Positions 8,620 through 17,221 of a stretch of 53,162 bases of DNA are shown one piece after another; position 1 is the first letter of the stretch, and each line of letters begins with the position of its first letter. This DNA comes from Ruminococcoides intestinihominis. GTDB lineage: Bacteria > Bacillota > Clostridia > Oscillospirales > Acutalibacteraceae. The notes beneath the pieces were generated by a model. That model ran no database searches, was not told the DNA's origin, and saw nothing but the letters and a program-made list of their open reading frames with translations. The stretch covers positions 1 to 53,162 of the forward strand of contig NZ_JBBMEY010000013.1 of assembly GCF_040096285.1 (NCBI RefSeq), given 5' to 3'. The translations under genes and the position numbers were made by a program.

Positions 8620-8982
8620 ATGAAATATATTCGTGAATTTGGGATTATCATTGTAATTTCATTAATAGGGGAACTTTTGAATTATCTTATTCCTTTGCCT
8701 ATACCATCAAGTATCTATGGTTTGGTAATAATGTTTTTGTGCCTACATTTCAAGGTCATCAAGGTTCATGAGATTAAGAAAACAGCAGTATTCCTAATTG
8801 AAATTATGCCATTGATGTTTATACCTGCAGCAGTAGGTATAATTGAGTCTTGGGATATTATTAAGCCTAATGTTATTGCCTATGCAATTATTACTATTGT
8901 TTCAACTGTACTTGTTATGGCAGTTGCCGGTAGAGTTACACAGTGGGTTATTAGACATAGTAAAAAGGGGGATAAGGAATAA
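8620..8982 (+). CDS. lrgA: LrgA/CidA-family membrane protein
   Basis: A 120-aa membrane protein with four predicted spans and the LrgA/CidA pattern: PLPIPSSIYGLVIMF in the second helix and IMPLMFIPAAVGI in the third. First described as holin-like, this family together with LrgB is now also linked to pyruvate or other short carboxylate transport in Bacillus and Streptococcus mutans. It overlaps lrgB by one base (TAATG), so the two subunits are made together. The operon has its own promoter and operator and includes a FadR-type regulator, which favours a metabolite-transport role over lysis. Confidence 0.9.
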   Translation: MKYIREFGIIIVISLIGELLNYLIPLPIPSSIYGLVIMFLCLHFKVIKVHEIKKTAVFLIEIMPLMFIPAAVGIIESWDIIKPNVIAYAIITIVSTVLVMAVAGRVTQWVIRHSKKGDKE

Positions 8983-9671
8983 TGAACTTTTTTGAGGATT
9001 CTGTATTTTTTGGTGTTGCGATTAGCATTTTGTCCTATGGTTTTGGTATCTTGTTAAATAACAAGTTTAAGTTAGCTATTTTTAATCCACTACTTATTTC
9101 TATTGTAGCAACAATTGTTGTTTTGCTTGTAAGTGGTATTGACTATAAAGTTTATAACAGCGGTGCTAAATATCTTAACTATCTTTTAACACCTGCTACT
9201 GTTTGTTTAGCAATTCCTCTTTATGAAAAGCTAGAGGTGCTTAAGAAGAACATTAAGGCAATTTTGATAGGTATTCTTTCCGGTGTACTTACTTCTTTGC
9301 TTTCTGTTTTAGGTATGAGTGTGATTTTTGGACTAAATCATACAGAGTATGTAACAATGTTACCTAAGTCAATTACTACTGCTATCGGTATCGGTGTTTC
9401 AGAAGAATTAAAAGGCAATGTTACACTTACTTGTGTAATTATCATTGTTACAGGCGTACTTGGCAATATTATTGCACCGGCAATTTGCAAGTTGTTTAAA
9501 ATCAAAGATCCTATTGCAAAGGGTATTGCTATCGGTACTGCAAGTCACGCAGTAGGTACTGCAAAAGCAATGGAAATGGGCGAAACCGAAGGTGCTATGA
9601 GTAGCTTGTCTATTGCAGTTTCCGGTTTGATGACAGTTATCGGTGCATCAGTGTTTGCTCAGTTTATGTAA
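8982..9671 (+). CDS. lrgB: LrgB/CidB-family membrane protein
   Basis: A 229-aa protein with about seven spans and the LrgB signatures: FNPLLISI near the start, LPKSITTAIGIGVSEE in the middle and AIGTASHAVGTAKAMEMGE near residue 185-205. It is the standard partner of LrgA and has the family's usual length. The pair probably forms one membrane complex exporting or importing small carboxylates; lysis control is the older proposal. The regulator gene follows 8 bases downstream. Confidence 0.92.
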   Translation: MNFFEDSVFFGVAISILSYGFGILLNNKFKLAIFNPLLISIVATIVVLLVSGIDYKVYNSGAKYLNYLLTPATVCLAIPLYEKLEVLKKNIKAILIGILSGVLTSLLSVLGMSVIFGLNHTEYVTMLPKSITTAIGIGVSEELKGNVTLTCVIIIVTGVLGNIIAPAICKLFKIKDPIAKGIAIGTASHAVGTAKAMEMGETEGAMSSLSIAVSGLMTVIGASVFAQFM

Positions 9672-9679
9672 GGTGACTT

Positions 9680-10348
9680 ATGAAAGAAAATTCTAGAGAA
9701 TATCAAAAAGCAGTTGACTATATTTGTAGTGAAATTGCAAATGGCAATATTTCTATCGGTGACAGACTTCCAACAGAAAGAACTTTGTCAGGACAATTAG
9801 GCATTAGCAGAAACTCCACAAGAGAGGCCCTAAGAAGTTTAGAAAATATGGGTATCACAGAAAGTGTGAGAGGTTCAGGCAACTACTATACAGGTAATGT
9901 GTCTAAGAAATTTTCTGAAATGATACGAACATTACTTATGATAAAGGTAGTGTCTAAGAAAGATATTTGTGATTTTAGAAGAACAATGGAACTTTCTGTT
10001 TGTATGACAATTATGAACAAAAGTGACTTTGACTTTACTGAAATTGAAAGTGTACTAAATAAAGAAACCATTTCAACTGATGATGAAGTTGATAAGGATA
10101 AAATGTTTCATTATCTTCTTGCTATGTCCTCAGGTAATGTATTTTGGATGGCAATAATGGATGCAGTTATTGATGTGTATAGAGGATGGATTGATGAAGT
10201 AATTAAGATTATTGGCATTGATACAAAAGAAAAGTTAGATACTGCACATAAAAATATTTTAAGTAGCCTTATTAGTAAGGATAAAGAAAAATGTGAAAAC
10301 GCTATTAACCTACATTACGATATAATAGATGATGTTTTGAATAGTTAA
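9680..10348 (+). CDS. GntR/FadR-family regulator of the lrgAB operon
   Basis: A 222-aa regulator. Residues about 8-70 are a GntR winged helix (GDRLPTERTLSGQLGISRNSTREALRSLENMG), followed by a helical FCD-type ligand domain (about 85-220) of the FadR subfamily, which senses organic acids such as pyruvate, lactate or gluconate in known members. Because it is the last gene of lrgAB and a fitting palindrome covers the operon promoter, autoregulation with control of the transporter is the simplest reading. Confidence 0.88.
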   Translation: MKENSREYQKAVDYICSEIANGNISIGDRLPTERTLSGQLGISRNSTREALRSLENMGITESVRGSGNYYTGNVSKKFSEMIRTLLMIKVVSKKDICDFRRTMELSVCMTIMNKSDFDFTEIESVLNKETISTDDEVDKDKMFHYLLAMSSGNVFWMAIMDAVIDVYRGWIDEVIKIIGIDTKEKLDTAHKNILSSLISKDKEKCENAINLHYDIIDDVLNS

Positions 10349-10354
10349 GGATTG

Positions 10355-10377
10355 GGACTGCAAAGGCAGTCCTTTTT
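10355..10377 (+). terminator. Terminator of the lrgAB-gntR operon
   Basis: A 7-bp GC-rich stem (10355-10361 with 10366-10372, arm GGACTGC), loop AAAG, then five T. Confidence 0.88.
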
Positions 10378-10560
10378 CCTTTTGTGATTTAGCACAATGA
10401 AAGGGAAAATTCTACAAATTAATTTTTCTAAAGGTTTATGAAATATAAAGGAAAATTTTTTGTTACTGTAATTTATTATGTTTAATGTAACAAATTTAAC
10501 TTGTAAACGAAAATAACAGTAATTTTGCACCATCCATCGCATATAAATAAATGAGAAAGG

Positions 10561-12576
10561 ATGGTGTTTCAGAATTTGAATTTCAGAAACAAATGTAAAG
10601 CAGTAGTTTCTATTGGTATGGCAGCACTTTGTTTGCCTATTATAAGTGTCGGTGCTAAAGAAAATTTTACTGTAACTAATGTAAGTGATAAGGAGAAGAT
10701 AGTTTCTTCTGTACTGTCGGATGGTATGAATGTCTCTAACATTAAGGTGAAGGGTAATTTATCAGGACAGATAGGTGCTTTCAAAAATGGCAAAGGTAAT
10801 GTTGGCATTGATGAAGGACTTGTGTTATCCACAGGTTATGTGTCAAGTATTTTGGAGTCATCAAAACGAGGCAGTGATGAAGTACATTTCTACAGTCAAA
10901 CAGATAAAGATTTAAAGAAAATGACTAACTTCAGTATGTACGATTTGGCAAGTGTGGAGTTTACCCTAACTAATAATGAAAATTATGATACTGTTTTAGC
11001 CTTTAATTATTCTTTTGGTTCAGCAGAATTTGACCAACCTGATATTTACAACGATTGTTTCGGTTTGTTTGTAGATTACGACAATGACGGTATCTATGAT
11101 GAAAATATTGCAAAGCTACCTAATGGAAATAATACTTCAATTATGAATATTAAGTATGGCAAGTATTTTACCGGTTCAGCAAGCAAGGTATATAAAGACA
11201 GCTTTAACGGTATGAGTAATGTGTTTACTGCTCAAACTTCAAAACAAATTCCTAAGGGTGGCAAAGTAAAGCTAAAACTTGCAATTGCCGACTGTTCCGA
11301 TGCAATTTATAATTCAGCAGTATTTATTGAGGGTAAGTCAATTAACTTAGGTAAGAAGATTGAGAATCCTATCATAAGTGGCGTAAATATGCCTAACGGT
11401 ACATTAAGTCCTACATTTAAGGATACTGCAACTACCTGCACATATCAGTGGTATATTGCTGATGAAAAGGGGAAAGAGGGAACACCACTACCTAATGAAA
11501 CAGGTAAAACTCTAAAAGTTACTAAGGATATGGTAGGAAAATATGCCTACCTTGTAGTAACAGGTACAGGGGATTATTCCGGTACAGGTATTTCAAATTA
11601 TGTTGAAATTGTTGACCTGCCACTAAATCAACAGAGGTTCTCTTACTACACTAATTTTCATTATGATGAACCATATAACTTAACTTGTTATGGTAAAGGT
11701 GAAAACCTAGATATGTACTACATTATTACAGAAGACAGTGAAAAGCCTGCACCTAAAGAAATGATGACAAATGGCACAAAGGTTAAGTGTAACAAAACCA
11801 CAACTCAGAATGGTTATAAATATAGTGGTGGTGAAATCTCAGGTGACCTTTATATAAAGAATCTAAAAAGTCATATTTATGTAATGTTCGCCAGAGAAGA
11901 AAGTGATAAGATTGTTCATAGTGGTATTAAGGACAGACAACTTTACCCTATGTTTTGTAATGCTGAAAATCTAGACTTTAACAGTAAAGAAATCAATGTT
12001 TGCAACAAGATTGTTAAGCTATATGACACTATGTTTAAGAAGAATGTTGCACCTAGTGAAAATGTAGGAAACAAGATTGATAACCCATTAAACAGTAATG
12101 TTAAAAATATAGTGTTGTGCGAAAATCTTACAGAAAATGTTTGCCTAAAGTGTAGTGACTGCCTTTCATTTAATGTAGACGGTTGTATTGAGAAAACTTG
12201 CAAAGATTACGGTTATGCTGTGTATAACTGCAATAACGGTGACTTAAAAGATTTAGGCTATAACAGAAGTAATATTCCTTGTGGAAAAGATTTGTTAAAG
12301 CTAAAGGGTGTTGAAGTTTATTCATTAAACAACATTACCGATACAGAAAAAATGTCTGTTTGTTATAATAACGGTCTAAAAGCAAATACTATGAATACAG
12401 ACTATATCTTTGCTTTTTGGTATATTGATGAAACCGGCAATATGGTAATGGAAAAGTCCTATTATGCAAATTCTTATGAACTTGCATTACAAGAAATTGA
12501 AACAAAAGCAAAAGATAACGATGTGCTAAAGGCTTATGTTGAGCTATATAATGCACTTGATGAATTGTGTAAGTAG
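10561..12576 (+). CDS. Secreted choice-of-anchor-L-like protein
   Basis: About 671 aa with a basic N-terminus and a signal peptide (about 11-31). Residues about 35-265 resemble the choice-of-anchor L domain: NVSNIKVKGN, a gly-rich GIDEGLVLSTG, a YDTVLAFNYSFGSAEF strand and a calcium-like DYDNDGIYDENI loop. A central Ig-like stretch with YQWYIAD (about 290-350) follows; the remaining ~320 residues are Cys-containing and unrecognised. No sortase signal or C-terminal membrane span is seen. The start is uncertain: ATG 10561 sits against its AAAGG site, and nearby GTG or TTG codons are alternatives. An 11-base gap links it to the 44-aa peptide gene. Confidence 0.7.
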   Translation: MVFQNLNFRNKCKAVVSIGMAALCLPIISVGAKENFTVTNVSDKEKIVSSVLSDGMNVSNIKVKGNLSGQIGAFKNGKGNVGIDEGLVLSTGYVSSILESSKRGSDEVHFYSQTDKDLKKMTNFSMYDLASVEFTLTNNENYDTVLAFNYSFGSAEFDQPDIYNDCFGLFVDYDNDGIYDENIAKLPNGNNTSIMNIKYGKYFTGSASKVYKDSFNGMSNVFTAQTSKQIPKGGKVKLKLAIADCSDAIYNSAVFIEGKSINLGKKIENPIISGVNMPNGTLSPTFKDTATTCTYQWYIADEKGKEGTPLPNETGKTLKVTKDMVGKYAYLVVTGTGDYSGTGISNYVEIVDLPLNQQRFSYYTNFHYDEPYNLTCYGKGENLDMYYIITEDSEKPAPKEMMTNGTKVKCNKTTTQNGYKYSGGEISGDLYIKNLKSHIYVMFAREESDKIVHSGIKDRQLYPMFCNAENLDFNSKEINVCNKIVKLYDTMFKKNVAPSENVGNKIDNPLNSNVKNIVLCENLTENVCLKCSDCLSFNVDGCIEKTCKDYGYAVYNCNNGDLKDLGYNRSNIPCGKDLLKLKGVEVYSLNNITDTEKMSVCYNNGLKANTMNTDYIFAFWYIDETGNMVMEKSYYANSYELALQEIETKAKDNDVLKAYVELYNALDELCK

Positions 12577-12587
12577 GAGGTGCTTTT

Positions 12588-12722
12588 ATGAAGAAAGAAT
12601 ACAAAAAGCCGGAATTGATTGTGGAAACTTTTTCTACAGAAAGTGTTATGTTAGTGTCGATGACAGAACCGTTCAGCTCAGTAAACCATACTGTTACCGG
12701 TGGCTTTGACGATGAAGATTGA
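12588..12722 (+). CDS. 44-aa peptide, possible RiPP-like precursor
   Basis: Preceded by GTAGGAGG at good spacing, 11 bases after the gene before it and closed by a strong terminator, so it is very likely translated. The peptide starts MKKEYKKPELIVETF, with a KPEL motif, and ends in a Gly-Gly followed by an acidic FDDED tail. Short peptides with a MKKxYxKPxL start are common in Clostridia, sometimes beside radical SAM or export genes, but their roles are mostly unknown. It has no Cys. The only maturase nearby is the SCIFF enzyme on the other strand, which has its own precursor, so a link is not supported. Confidence 0.75.
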   Translation: MKKEYKKPELIVETFSTESVMLVSMTEPFSSVNHTVTGGFDDED

Positions 12723-12756
12723 TTTTTAAATATTATAATCTAAATAATCTAAAACA

Positions 12757-12782
12757 AAAACTCCCTCATTTGAGGGAGTTTT
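12757..12782 (+). terminator. Terminator after the 44-aa peptide gene
   Basis: A 12-bp perfect stem (12757-12768 with 12771-12782, core ACTCCCTCA), with the T residues inside the second arm. Confidence 0.85.
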
Positions 12783-12843
12783 CTGCAATTATTTAAAATG
12801 TTTTGAAAATTGTTTGAAAGTTGTTGAATAATTTTAAAAAAAT

Positions 12844-12867
12844 AAAAGGACTGTTTCCAGTCCTTTT
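12844..12867 (-). terminator. Terminator of the SCIFF operon
   Basis: A 10-bp stem (12844-12853 with 12858-12867, arm AAAAGGACTG) just after the last minus-strand gene. On the minus strand it runs into a long T-rich stretch. Confidence 0.85.
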
Positions 12868-12872
12868 ATAGA

Positions 12873-13454
12873 TTAATTATTCATATAAAATTCTTTTCTC
12901 TGGGACTCTTGTGAGTGAAAAGCCTTAACCATTCTTGGTCTGTTATATCTTTGCTTTAGGATAAACATTAAGTCGATGATGCCACCCAGAACAGATAACC
13001 AAAACAGTAACCAAAAGTTAACACCTGACAAAAAGATAGGTAAGAGGATAGGTAAGAAATTAGCTATAATCATAACAATATGAGTAACTTCTTCTCTGCA
13101 ACTGTTAGAAATCATCTTGGATAATCTCTTTTGCTTTTGGTCAAAATCTTCAGGGTTGTAGTCGGGAATGTGATTTTTCCAACTTGCAACTCTTAGAACT
13201 TTGAAAAGTCCTCTTTCGTAATTTCTTTCCCTAAACCATTTGTTGGTGTGGTTCCATGGTCTGCCTTTCATACTCTTGAAAAACCAGTTAACAAAAAGTC
13301 GCATTGCAAAATGAAATAGCAAAACACCTAGTGTAACTGTAATAGTCTTGAAAATACTTGTTCTGAAAAATAAGAAAATTGCATAAAAAACTACAAAACC
13401 AATTAGCAAGAGCTCTGTTATGAAAATCATTTTTGCTTTGAAATTTGATTTCAT
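12873..13454 (-). CDS. CrtO-like membrane acyltransferase candidate
   Basis: A 193-aa membrane protein with two N-terminal spans (about 10-28, 34-52) and a hydrophobic C-terminal pair (about 122-165). A conserved-looking middle part (RNYERGLFKVLRVASWKNHIP, a CREEVTH segment) and the ending KQRYNRPRM resemble the glycosyl-4,4'-diaponeurosporenoate acyltransferase (CrtO) family, where the QRYNR motif and the E-x-x-H pair recur. That family name comes from staphyloxanthin synthesis; no carotenoid gene is seen here, so the acceptor is unknown. It begins 9 bases after the SCIFF maturase gene and shares its operon. Confidence 0.6.
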   Translation of the reverse strand: MKSNFKAKMIFITELLLIGFVVFYAIFLFFRTSIFKTITVTLGVLLFHFAMRLFVNWFFKSMKGRPWNHTNKWFRERNYERGLFKVLRVASWKNHIPDYNPEDFDQKQKRLSKMISNSCREEVTHIVMIIANFLPILLPIFLSGVNFWLLFWLSVLGGIIDLMFILKQRYNRPRMVKAFHSQESQRKEFYMNN

Positions 13455-13463
13455 AGTTTCTCC

Positions 13464-14858
13464 TTATTCCTGATTATTCTCGTTATTTTCGCTATTTGCA
13501 AAAAGTTCGTCAATCTTAATCATAATTGCATTTTCAACTCTCTTACGATGTAGTTCACAACTCATATCGCAAGTGCCTGTGATTTTGCCTGTTGTGTGGT
13601 AAGCATTAGCTGAACAACCACCTGAACAGTATAACTTAGCAAAACAATCTTGACAAGCTTCTCTTGAATAAACATTACATAGCTTAAATTCGTTAACAAT
13701 ATCTGTGTTTTTAACACCGTCAAAAACATTACCAAGTAAGAACTTTTCATCACCCACAAACTGATGACAAGGATATAGGTCACCCCAAGGTGTAACTGCC
13801 ATATAGTCAGTACCAACACCACAACCTGAGATTCTCTTGTAGATACAAGGACCACCCTCTAGGTCAATCATATAGTGGAAGAAAGTAAAGCCTTTGCCTT
13901 CTCTGTTTCTCTTGCACATTTCCTTTGCAAGTAGGTCATACTGATCTTTTAGCTTAGGAATATCACTTTCCTGTAAAGCATAGTCCATCTTAGGGTCGGT
14001 AACAACAGGTTCCATAGCTAACTGTTCAAAGCCTAAATCTGCAAGGTGAAGAATATCATTTGCAAAGTCTGTGTTGTAGTGAGTGTATGTACCACGAATG
14101 TAGTAGCCTTGCTGATTCCTTTCTTTAGCCATTTTTTGGAACTTAGGTAGGATAAGGTCATAAGTGCCCTTATCGTTTCTTGTTCTTCTCATTCTGTCGT
14201 TAGTTTCTTTTCTACCGTCCAGTGAAAGAACAACATTGTAACATTCCTTGTTAGCCCATTCCATAACTTCGTCATTAAGAAGTACACCGTTAGTTGTTAG
14301 TGTGAAACGGAAGTTCTTGCCTTTTTCTTTTTCGATGCTTCTTGCATAAGCAACAAGCTGTTTAACAACATCAAAGTTAAGTAATGGTTCACCACCGAAG
14401 AAGTCAACTTCCAGGTTCTTTCTTGAACCACTCTGTTCAATAAGAAAGTCCAAAGCTCTTTTGCCTACTTCAAAGGACATAAGTGAACGGTCGCCACTGT
14501 ATTCACCTTCACCGGCAAAACAGTATTTACAACACATATTACAATCGTGAGCGATATGTAAGCAAAGTGCCTTTAGCTGAGTAGGTCTTGCTTTAATGTC
14601 AATCTGTAAGTCCTTAAACTTGTCTTCTGAAAATAGTTTACCTTCTTTTTTTAGTTCCTCAATATCCTGAAAAATCTCTTCAATATCATCAGCAGTAATT
14701 TCAGGGTATTTGTCACAAAGTTCAAGGATAATTTCTTCTTTACTTCTTGACTCATATTTATCAATTACTTCAAAGGCTACTTCATCAACAGCATGTACAC
14801 TGCCTGAGTTACTGTCTAGGACAATATTGTAGCCATTATTTTTATAACAATGTACCAT
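13464..14858 (-). CDS. scfB: SCIFF peptide radical SAM maturase
   Basis: A 464-aa radical SAM/SPASM enzyme. The N-terminal ~85 residues look like a PqqD-like recognition domain. The SAM cluster motif CNMCCKYC (CxxxCxxC) is near residue 107, and a FFGGEPLLN motif follows. The C-terminal SPASM part holds CGVGTDY, YPCHQFVG and the closing run CQDCFAKLYCSGGCSA...CDMSC, which bind auxiliary 4Fe-4S clusters. Relatives such as CteB form Cys-to-Thr thioether links in the SCIFF peptide, whose gene lies directly upstream. Start ATG 14858 is used, since an earlier TTG at 14873 overlaps the ribosome site GGGGA. A hairpin between precursor and enzyme would lower enzyme output. Confidence 0.95.
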   Translation of the reverse strand: MVHCYKNNGYNIVLDSNSGSVHAVDEVAFEVIDKYESRSKEEIILELCDKYPEITADDIEEIFQDIEELKKEGKLFSEDKFKDLQIDIKARPTQLKALCLHIAHDCNMCCKYCFAGEGEYSGDRSLMSFEVGKRALDFLIEQSGSRKNLEVDFFGGEPLLNFDVVKQLVAYARSIEKEKGKNFRFTLTTNGVLLNDEVMEWANKECYNVVLSLDGRKETNDRMRRTRNDKGTYDLILPKFQKMAKERNQQGYYIRGTYTHYNTDFANDILHLADLGFEQLAMEPVVTDPKMDYALQESDIPKLKDQYDLLAKEMCKRNREGKGFTFFHYMIDLEGGPCIYKRISGCGVGTDYMAVTPWGDLYPCHQFVGDEKFLLGNVFDGVKNTDIVNEFKLCNVYSREACQDCFAKLYCSGGCSANAYHTTGKITGTCDMSCELHRKRVENAIMIKIDELFANSENNENNQE

Positions 14859-14874
14859 AAAATTTCCCCACAAT

Positions 14875-14903
14875 AAAAATCGCCATAGGAAACCCTACGG
14901 CGA
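14875..14903 (-). terminator. Attenuating terminator between SCIFF precursor and maturase
   Basis: A 10-bp stem with one G-U pair (14880-14889 with 14894-14903, core TCGCC/GGCGA) followed on the minus strand by five T. It lies between the precursor stop and the maturase start, so most transcripts would stop after the peptide gene. Confidence 0.8.
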
Positions 14904-14919
14904 CCTTTTACTTTTTTAA

Positions 14920-15072
14920 TTATTTTTCAGCCTTTAGCTTTTCGCACTGCTGATTTGCAATACCACAAGAAGTCTTACAAGCTGACTGACATGATGTCTG
15001 ACATTCACCACAGCCACCCTTTTTAACTGATTCAGTTAGGTTTCTTGTATTAACTGTTACGATTCTCTTCAT
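14920..15072 (-). CDS. scfA: SCIFF ribosomal peptide precursor
   Basis: A 50-aa peptide with six Cys (21, 24, 28, 32, 36, 43), the six-cysteines-in-forty-five pattern that defines SCIFF, a peptide nearly universal in Clostridia. The leader starts MKRIVTVNTRNLTESVKKGG; Thr/Ser residues between the Cys (Thr27? region, Thr35) are candidate thioether partners. A strong GGAGGAAA site precedes ATG 15072. The maturase follows after an attenuating hairpin. The function of the mature peptide is unknown; a quorum or housekeeping role has been suggested. Confidence 0.95.
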   Translation of the reverse strand: MKRIVTVNTRNLTESVKKGGCGECQTSCQSACKTSCGIANQQCEKLKAEK

Positions 15073-15129
15073 AGGAAATTTCCTCCTTAATTAATAACAA
15101 ATTTATTTAATAATATTTTATATCATTTT

Positions 15130-16509
15130 TTACCTTGTGTCAATAGCACAACACACCTTAAAAGGAAGTTTATTGCCTTCACTCACCACATTAACACCTT
15201 TTTCTATTAAATATTTAATGGTATTAACTGCTTTTTCGTCAAAAACTTCACCTATTGAAATAATAGGTATTCCCGGTGGATAAGCATAAATATATTCACC
15301 GGAAACTTTACCATAACAGTTTTCTATGTCTATAAATTCCTTTTTCATATCTTCAACTTTACAAGGATTGATTTTCATTTTAGGAATGTGGTTTAGAGTT
15401 ATATTTTTCTTTTCTCTATATATACAGTTTTTGTCAATATCTTTAAGGGCGTTAATTAATCTGCTGAAACCCTCATCAGTATCATATATGCTTGTCATAG
15501 CAATAATATAATCAGCTGATGCCATTTCTGTTTCTATTAAATATTTTTTTCTTAATATTTTTTGCAGTTCTGTACCGGATAAGTTGGTATTTTGTGTTAG
15601 AATTACAATTTTACTTTTGTCAAATGCAAAAGCATTTTCACCTTTATATATAGAAAGGTTCTTGAGTTTTCCACATTCTAAGTAAAAATTGTTAATTCTT
15701 TTTCTGTATGCAGAGAATAATTCTTTGCCCTTTTCAATAATTTCACAAATACATCTGTCAACTGATGCAACCATTAAGTAGTTAGGTGATGAAGTTTGAA
15801 AAGTCATCAGTCTTTTCTTAATAATATCTTTGCTAACCTTGTCACTGCAAATATGAAGTAACCCTGTACCTGTTAAGGAAGTTAATGTTTTGTGGGTACT
15901 CTGTATTACTACATCGGCACCAAGTTCTGTTGCTGAATTTGGAAAATAATTATCAAACATTAAGTGACTTCCATGTGCCTCATCAACAATTAAAGTTACA
16001 TTGTGGTTGTGACAAATCTCGGCAATACTTTTTATATCACTTACAATCCCCTCATATGTAGGAGAGGTTATGATACATACTGTGATTTTAGGATTACTGT
16101 TAAGTGCATCTTCAACATCACTTGACAAAATTTCTCCCATAAAAGAATGTACCGATTTAGGCATTAAGTAGGTAGGGGATAAGTCCCAAATTTCTACTGC
16201 ATTATAAACAGATTTGTGACAATTTCTAGCCATTAAAATATTGCCACCTTTTTTAGCACAACCTGTAATAGCCGATAAAATTCCAACTGTACTGCCGTTT
16301 ACTAAAATATAACTTTCTTTGGTACTGTATAAATTTTTAATTCTGTCTAAACTTTCCTTATAAATACCCTCAGGGTGATATAGGTTGTCTAAGTCCTCAA
16401 CCTCAGTAAAATCAAGCTGATTAAATTCGCCTTGTCTTTTATTTCCCGGCATATGGAAAGGATAAATATTTTTTTTGTTGTATTCCTTTAAGTAATCTAT
16501 AACTTTCAT
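15130..16509 (-). CDS. Orn/Lys/Arg decarboxylase-family PLP enzyme
   Basis: About 459 aa, the short form of the fold-type I Orn/Lys/Arg decarboxylase family (as in YaaO/SpeA of Bacillus), without the N-terminal wing domain. Visible signatures are FHMPGNKRQG (substrate loop), LVNGSTVGI (phosphate binding), DEAHGSH (PLP ring Asp) and STHKTLTS with the PLP-binding Lys. A C-terminal YPPGIPII segment is family-typical. It probably makes agmatine or cadaverine/putrescine, but the substrate cannot be told apart here. ATG 16509 is preferred over TTG 16515, which overlaps the AGGG site. It is ~110 bases downstream of the YqxD gene, with a repeat palindrome between them. Confidence 0.9.
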   Translation of the reverse strand: MKVIDYLKEYNKKNIYPFHMPGNKRQGEFNQLDFTEVEDLDNLYHPEGIYKESLDRIKNLYSTKESYILVNGSTVGILSAITGCAKKGGNILMARNCHKSVYNAVEIWDLSPTYLMPKSVHSFMGEILSSDVEDALNSNPKITVCIITSPTYEGIVSDIKSIAEICHNHNVTLIVDEAHGSHLMFDNYFPNSATELGADVVIQSTHKTLTSLTGTGLLHICSDKVSKDIIKKRLMTFQTSSPNYLMVASVDRCICEIIEKGKELFSAYRKRINNFYLECGKLKNLSIYKGENAFAFDKSKIVILTQNTNLSGTELQKILRKKYLIETEMASADYIIAMTSIYDTDEGFSRLINALKDIDKNCIYREKKNITLNHIPKMKINPCKVEDMKKEFIDIENCYGKVSGEYIYAYPPGIPIISIGEVFDEKAVNTIKYLIEKGVNVVSEGNKLPFKVCCAIDTR

Positions 16510-16530
16510 ATTCAAACCCTATCTTAAAAT

Positions 16531-16554
16531 GTAGGGGCGAACAGTGTTCGCCCG
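16531..16554. repeat. Palindromic intergenic repeat element
   Basis: GTAG followed by a perfect 8-bp inverted repeat (GGGCGAAC at 16535-16542, GTTCGCCC at 16546-16553). It is markedly GC-rich for this window. GTAGGGGCGA...CGCCC elements of this kind recur as dispersed repeats in clostridial genomes (recalled, not checked). It lies between two minus-strand genes. Confidence 0.6.
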
Positions 16555-16622
16555 TTTAAGGACTTTTGTATAAGTTCACATTAGTAAATCAATCTTGTTT
16601 TCTTTGATATTCACTTAATTTT

Positions 16623-17063
16623 TTAACCGTTTAAAGATTCAATTAATTTTCTCAATGATTTTTCAAAACTTTTATCCTGGTCGGCAGTTCTCTTTTTAGG
16701 TCCTTTTGTGTGTTTACCTGCCATTCTTGCTTTTTTACTGATGTACCTGGTCATCAGTAATGAATCAATGTTTTGGTCAGTATAGATAAGACCGTTTTGA
16801 TTGATAGGTTTACTGCCTCTGCTTAAGCACATTGCACCTAAACCGTAATCCTGAGTAACTACAATGTCACCTTTTTCTATAAGGTTTGCAATTTTAAAGT
16901 CGGCAGAATCAGCACCTTTTTCTACAGTAATGGTATCTGCATATTCCTTGTTAAAAATATGAGAAGTATCTGTAATTATAGTGCAAGGCAATTTATATTC
17001 CTTTGCAACTTTTATTGTAATATCGACAACAGGACAACCGTCACCGTCAATATAAATCTTCAT
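16623..17063 (-). CDS. YaiI/YqxD family protein (DUF188)
   Basis: A 146-aa protein with the UPF0178/DUF188 features: MKIYIDGDGCPVVD at the start (acidic metal-like site), VEKGADSADFKIANLIEKGDIVVTQDYGLG in the middle and a basic GKHTKGPKKRT near the end. The fold is PIN/NYN-like, so nuclease activity is suspected, but no role is proven. ATG 17063 follows AGGTGA; an earlier in-frame start has no site. Confidence 0.9.
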   Translation of the reverse strand: MKIYIDGDGCPVVDITIKVAKEYKLPCTIITDTSHIFNKEYADTITVEKGADSADFKIANLIEKGDIVVTQDYGLGAMCLSRGSKPINQNGLIYTDQNIDSLLMTRYISKKARMAGKHTKGPKKRTADQDKSFEKSLRKLIESLNG

Positions 17064-17221
17064 AATATCACCTACACTAATTCTATCAATTATTATAATA
17101 AATAACAAGAAAAATCTTGTTTTAATTTACATTGTGTAGTATTATGTATATGTAATAATGTATATTATGAATAACTATATCATTTTATATGTTTAATTTA
17201 TTATAGATGGAGGATATACCA

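Noticed and set aside
13562..13855. 97-codon minus-strand frame inside the SCIFF maturase gene
   Set aside because: It overlaps the SPASM region in another frame, where the radical SAM protein is clearly the coding frame.
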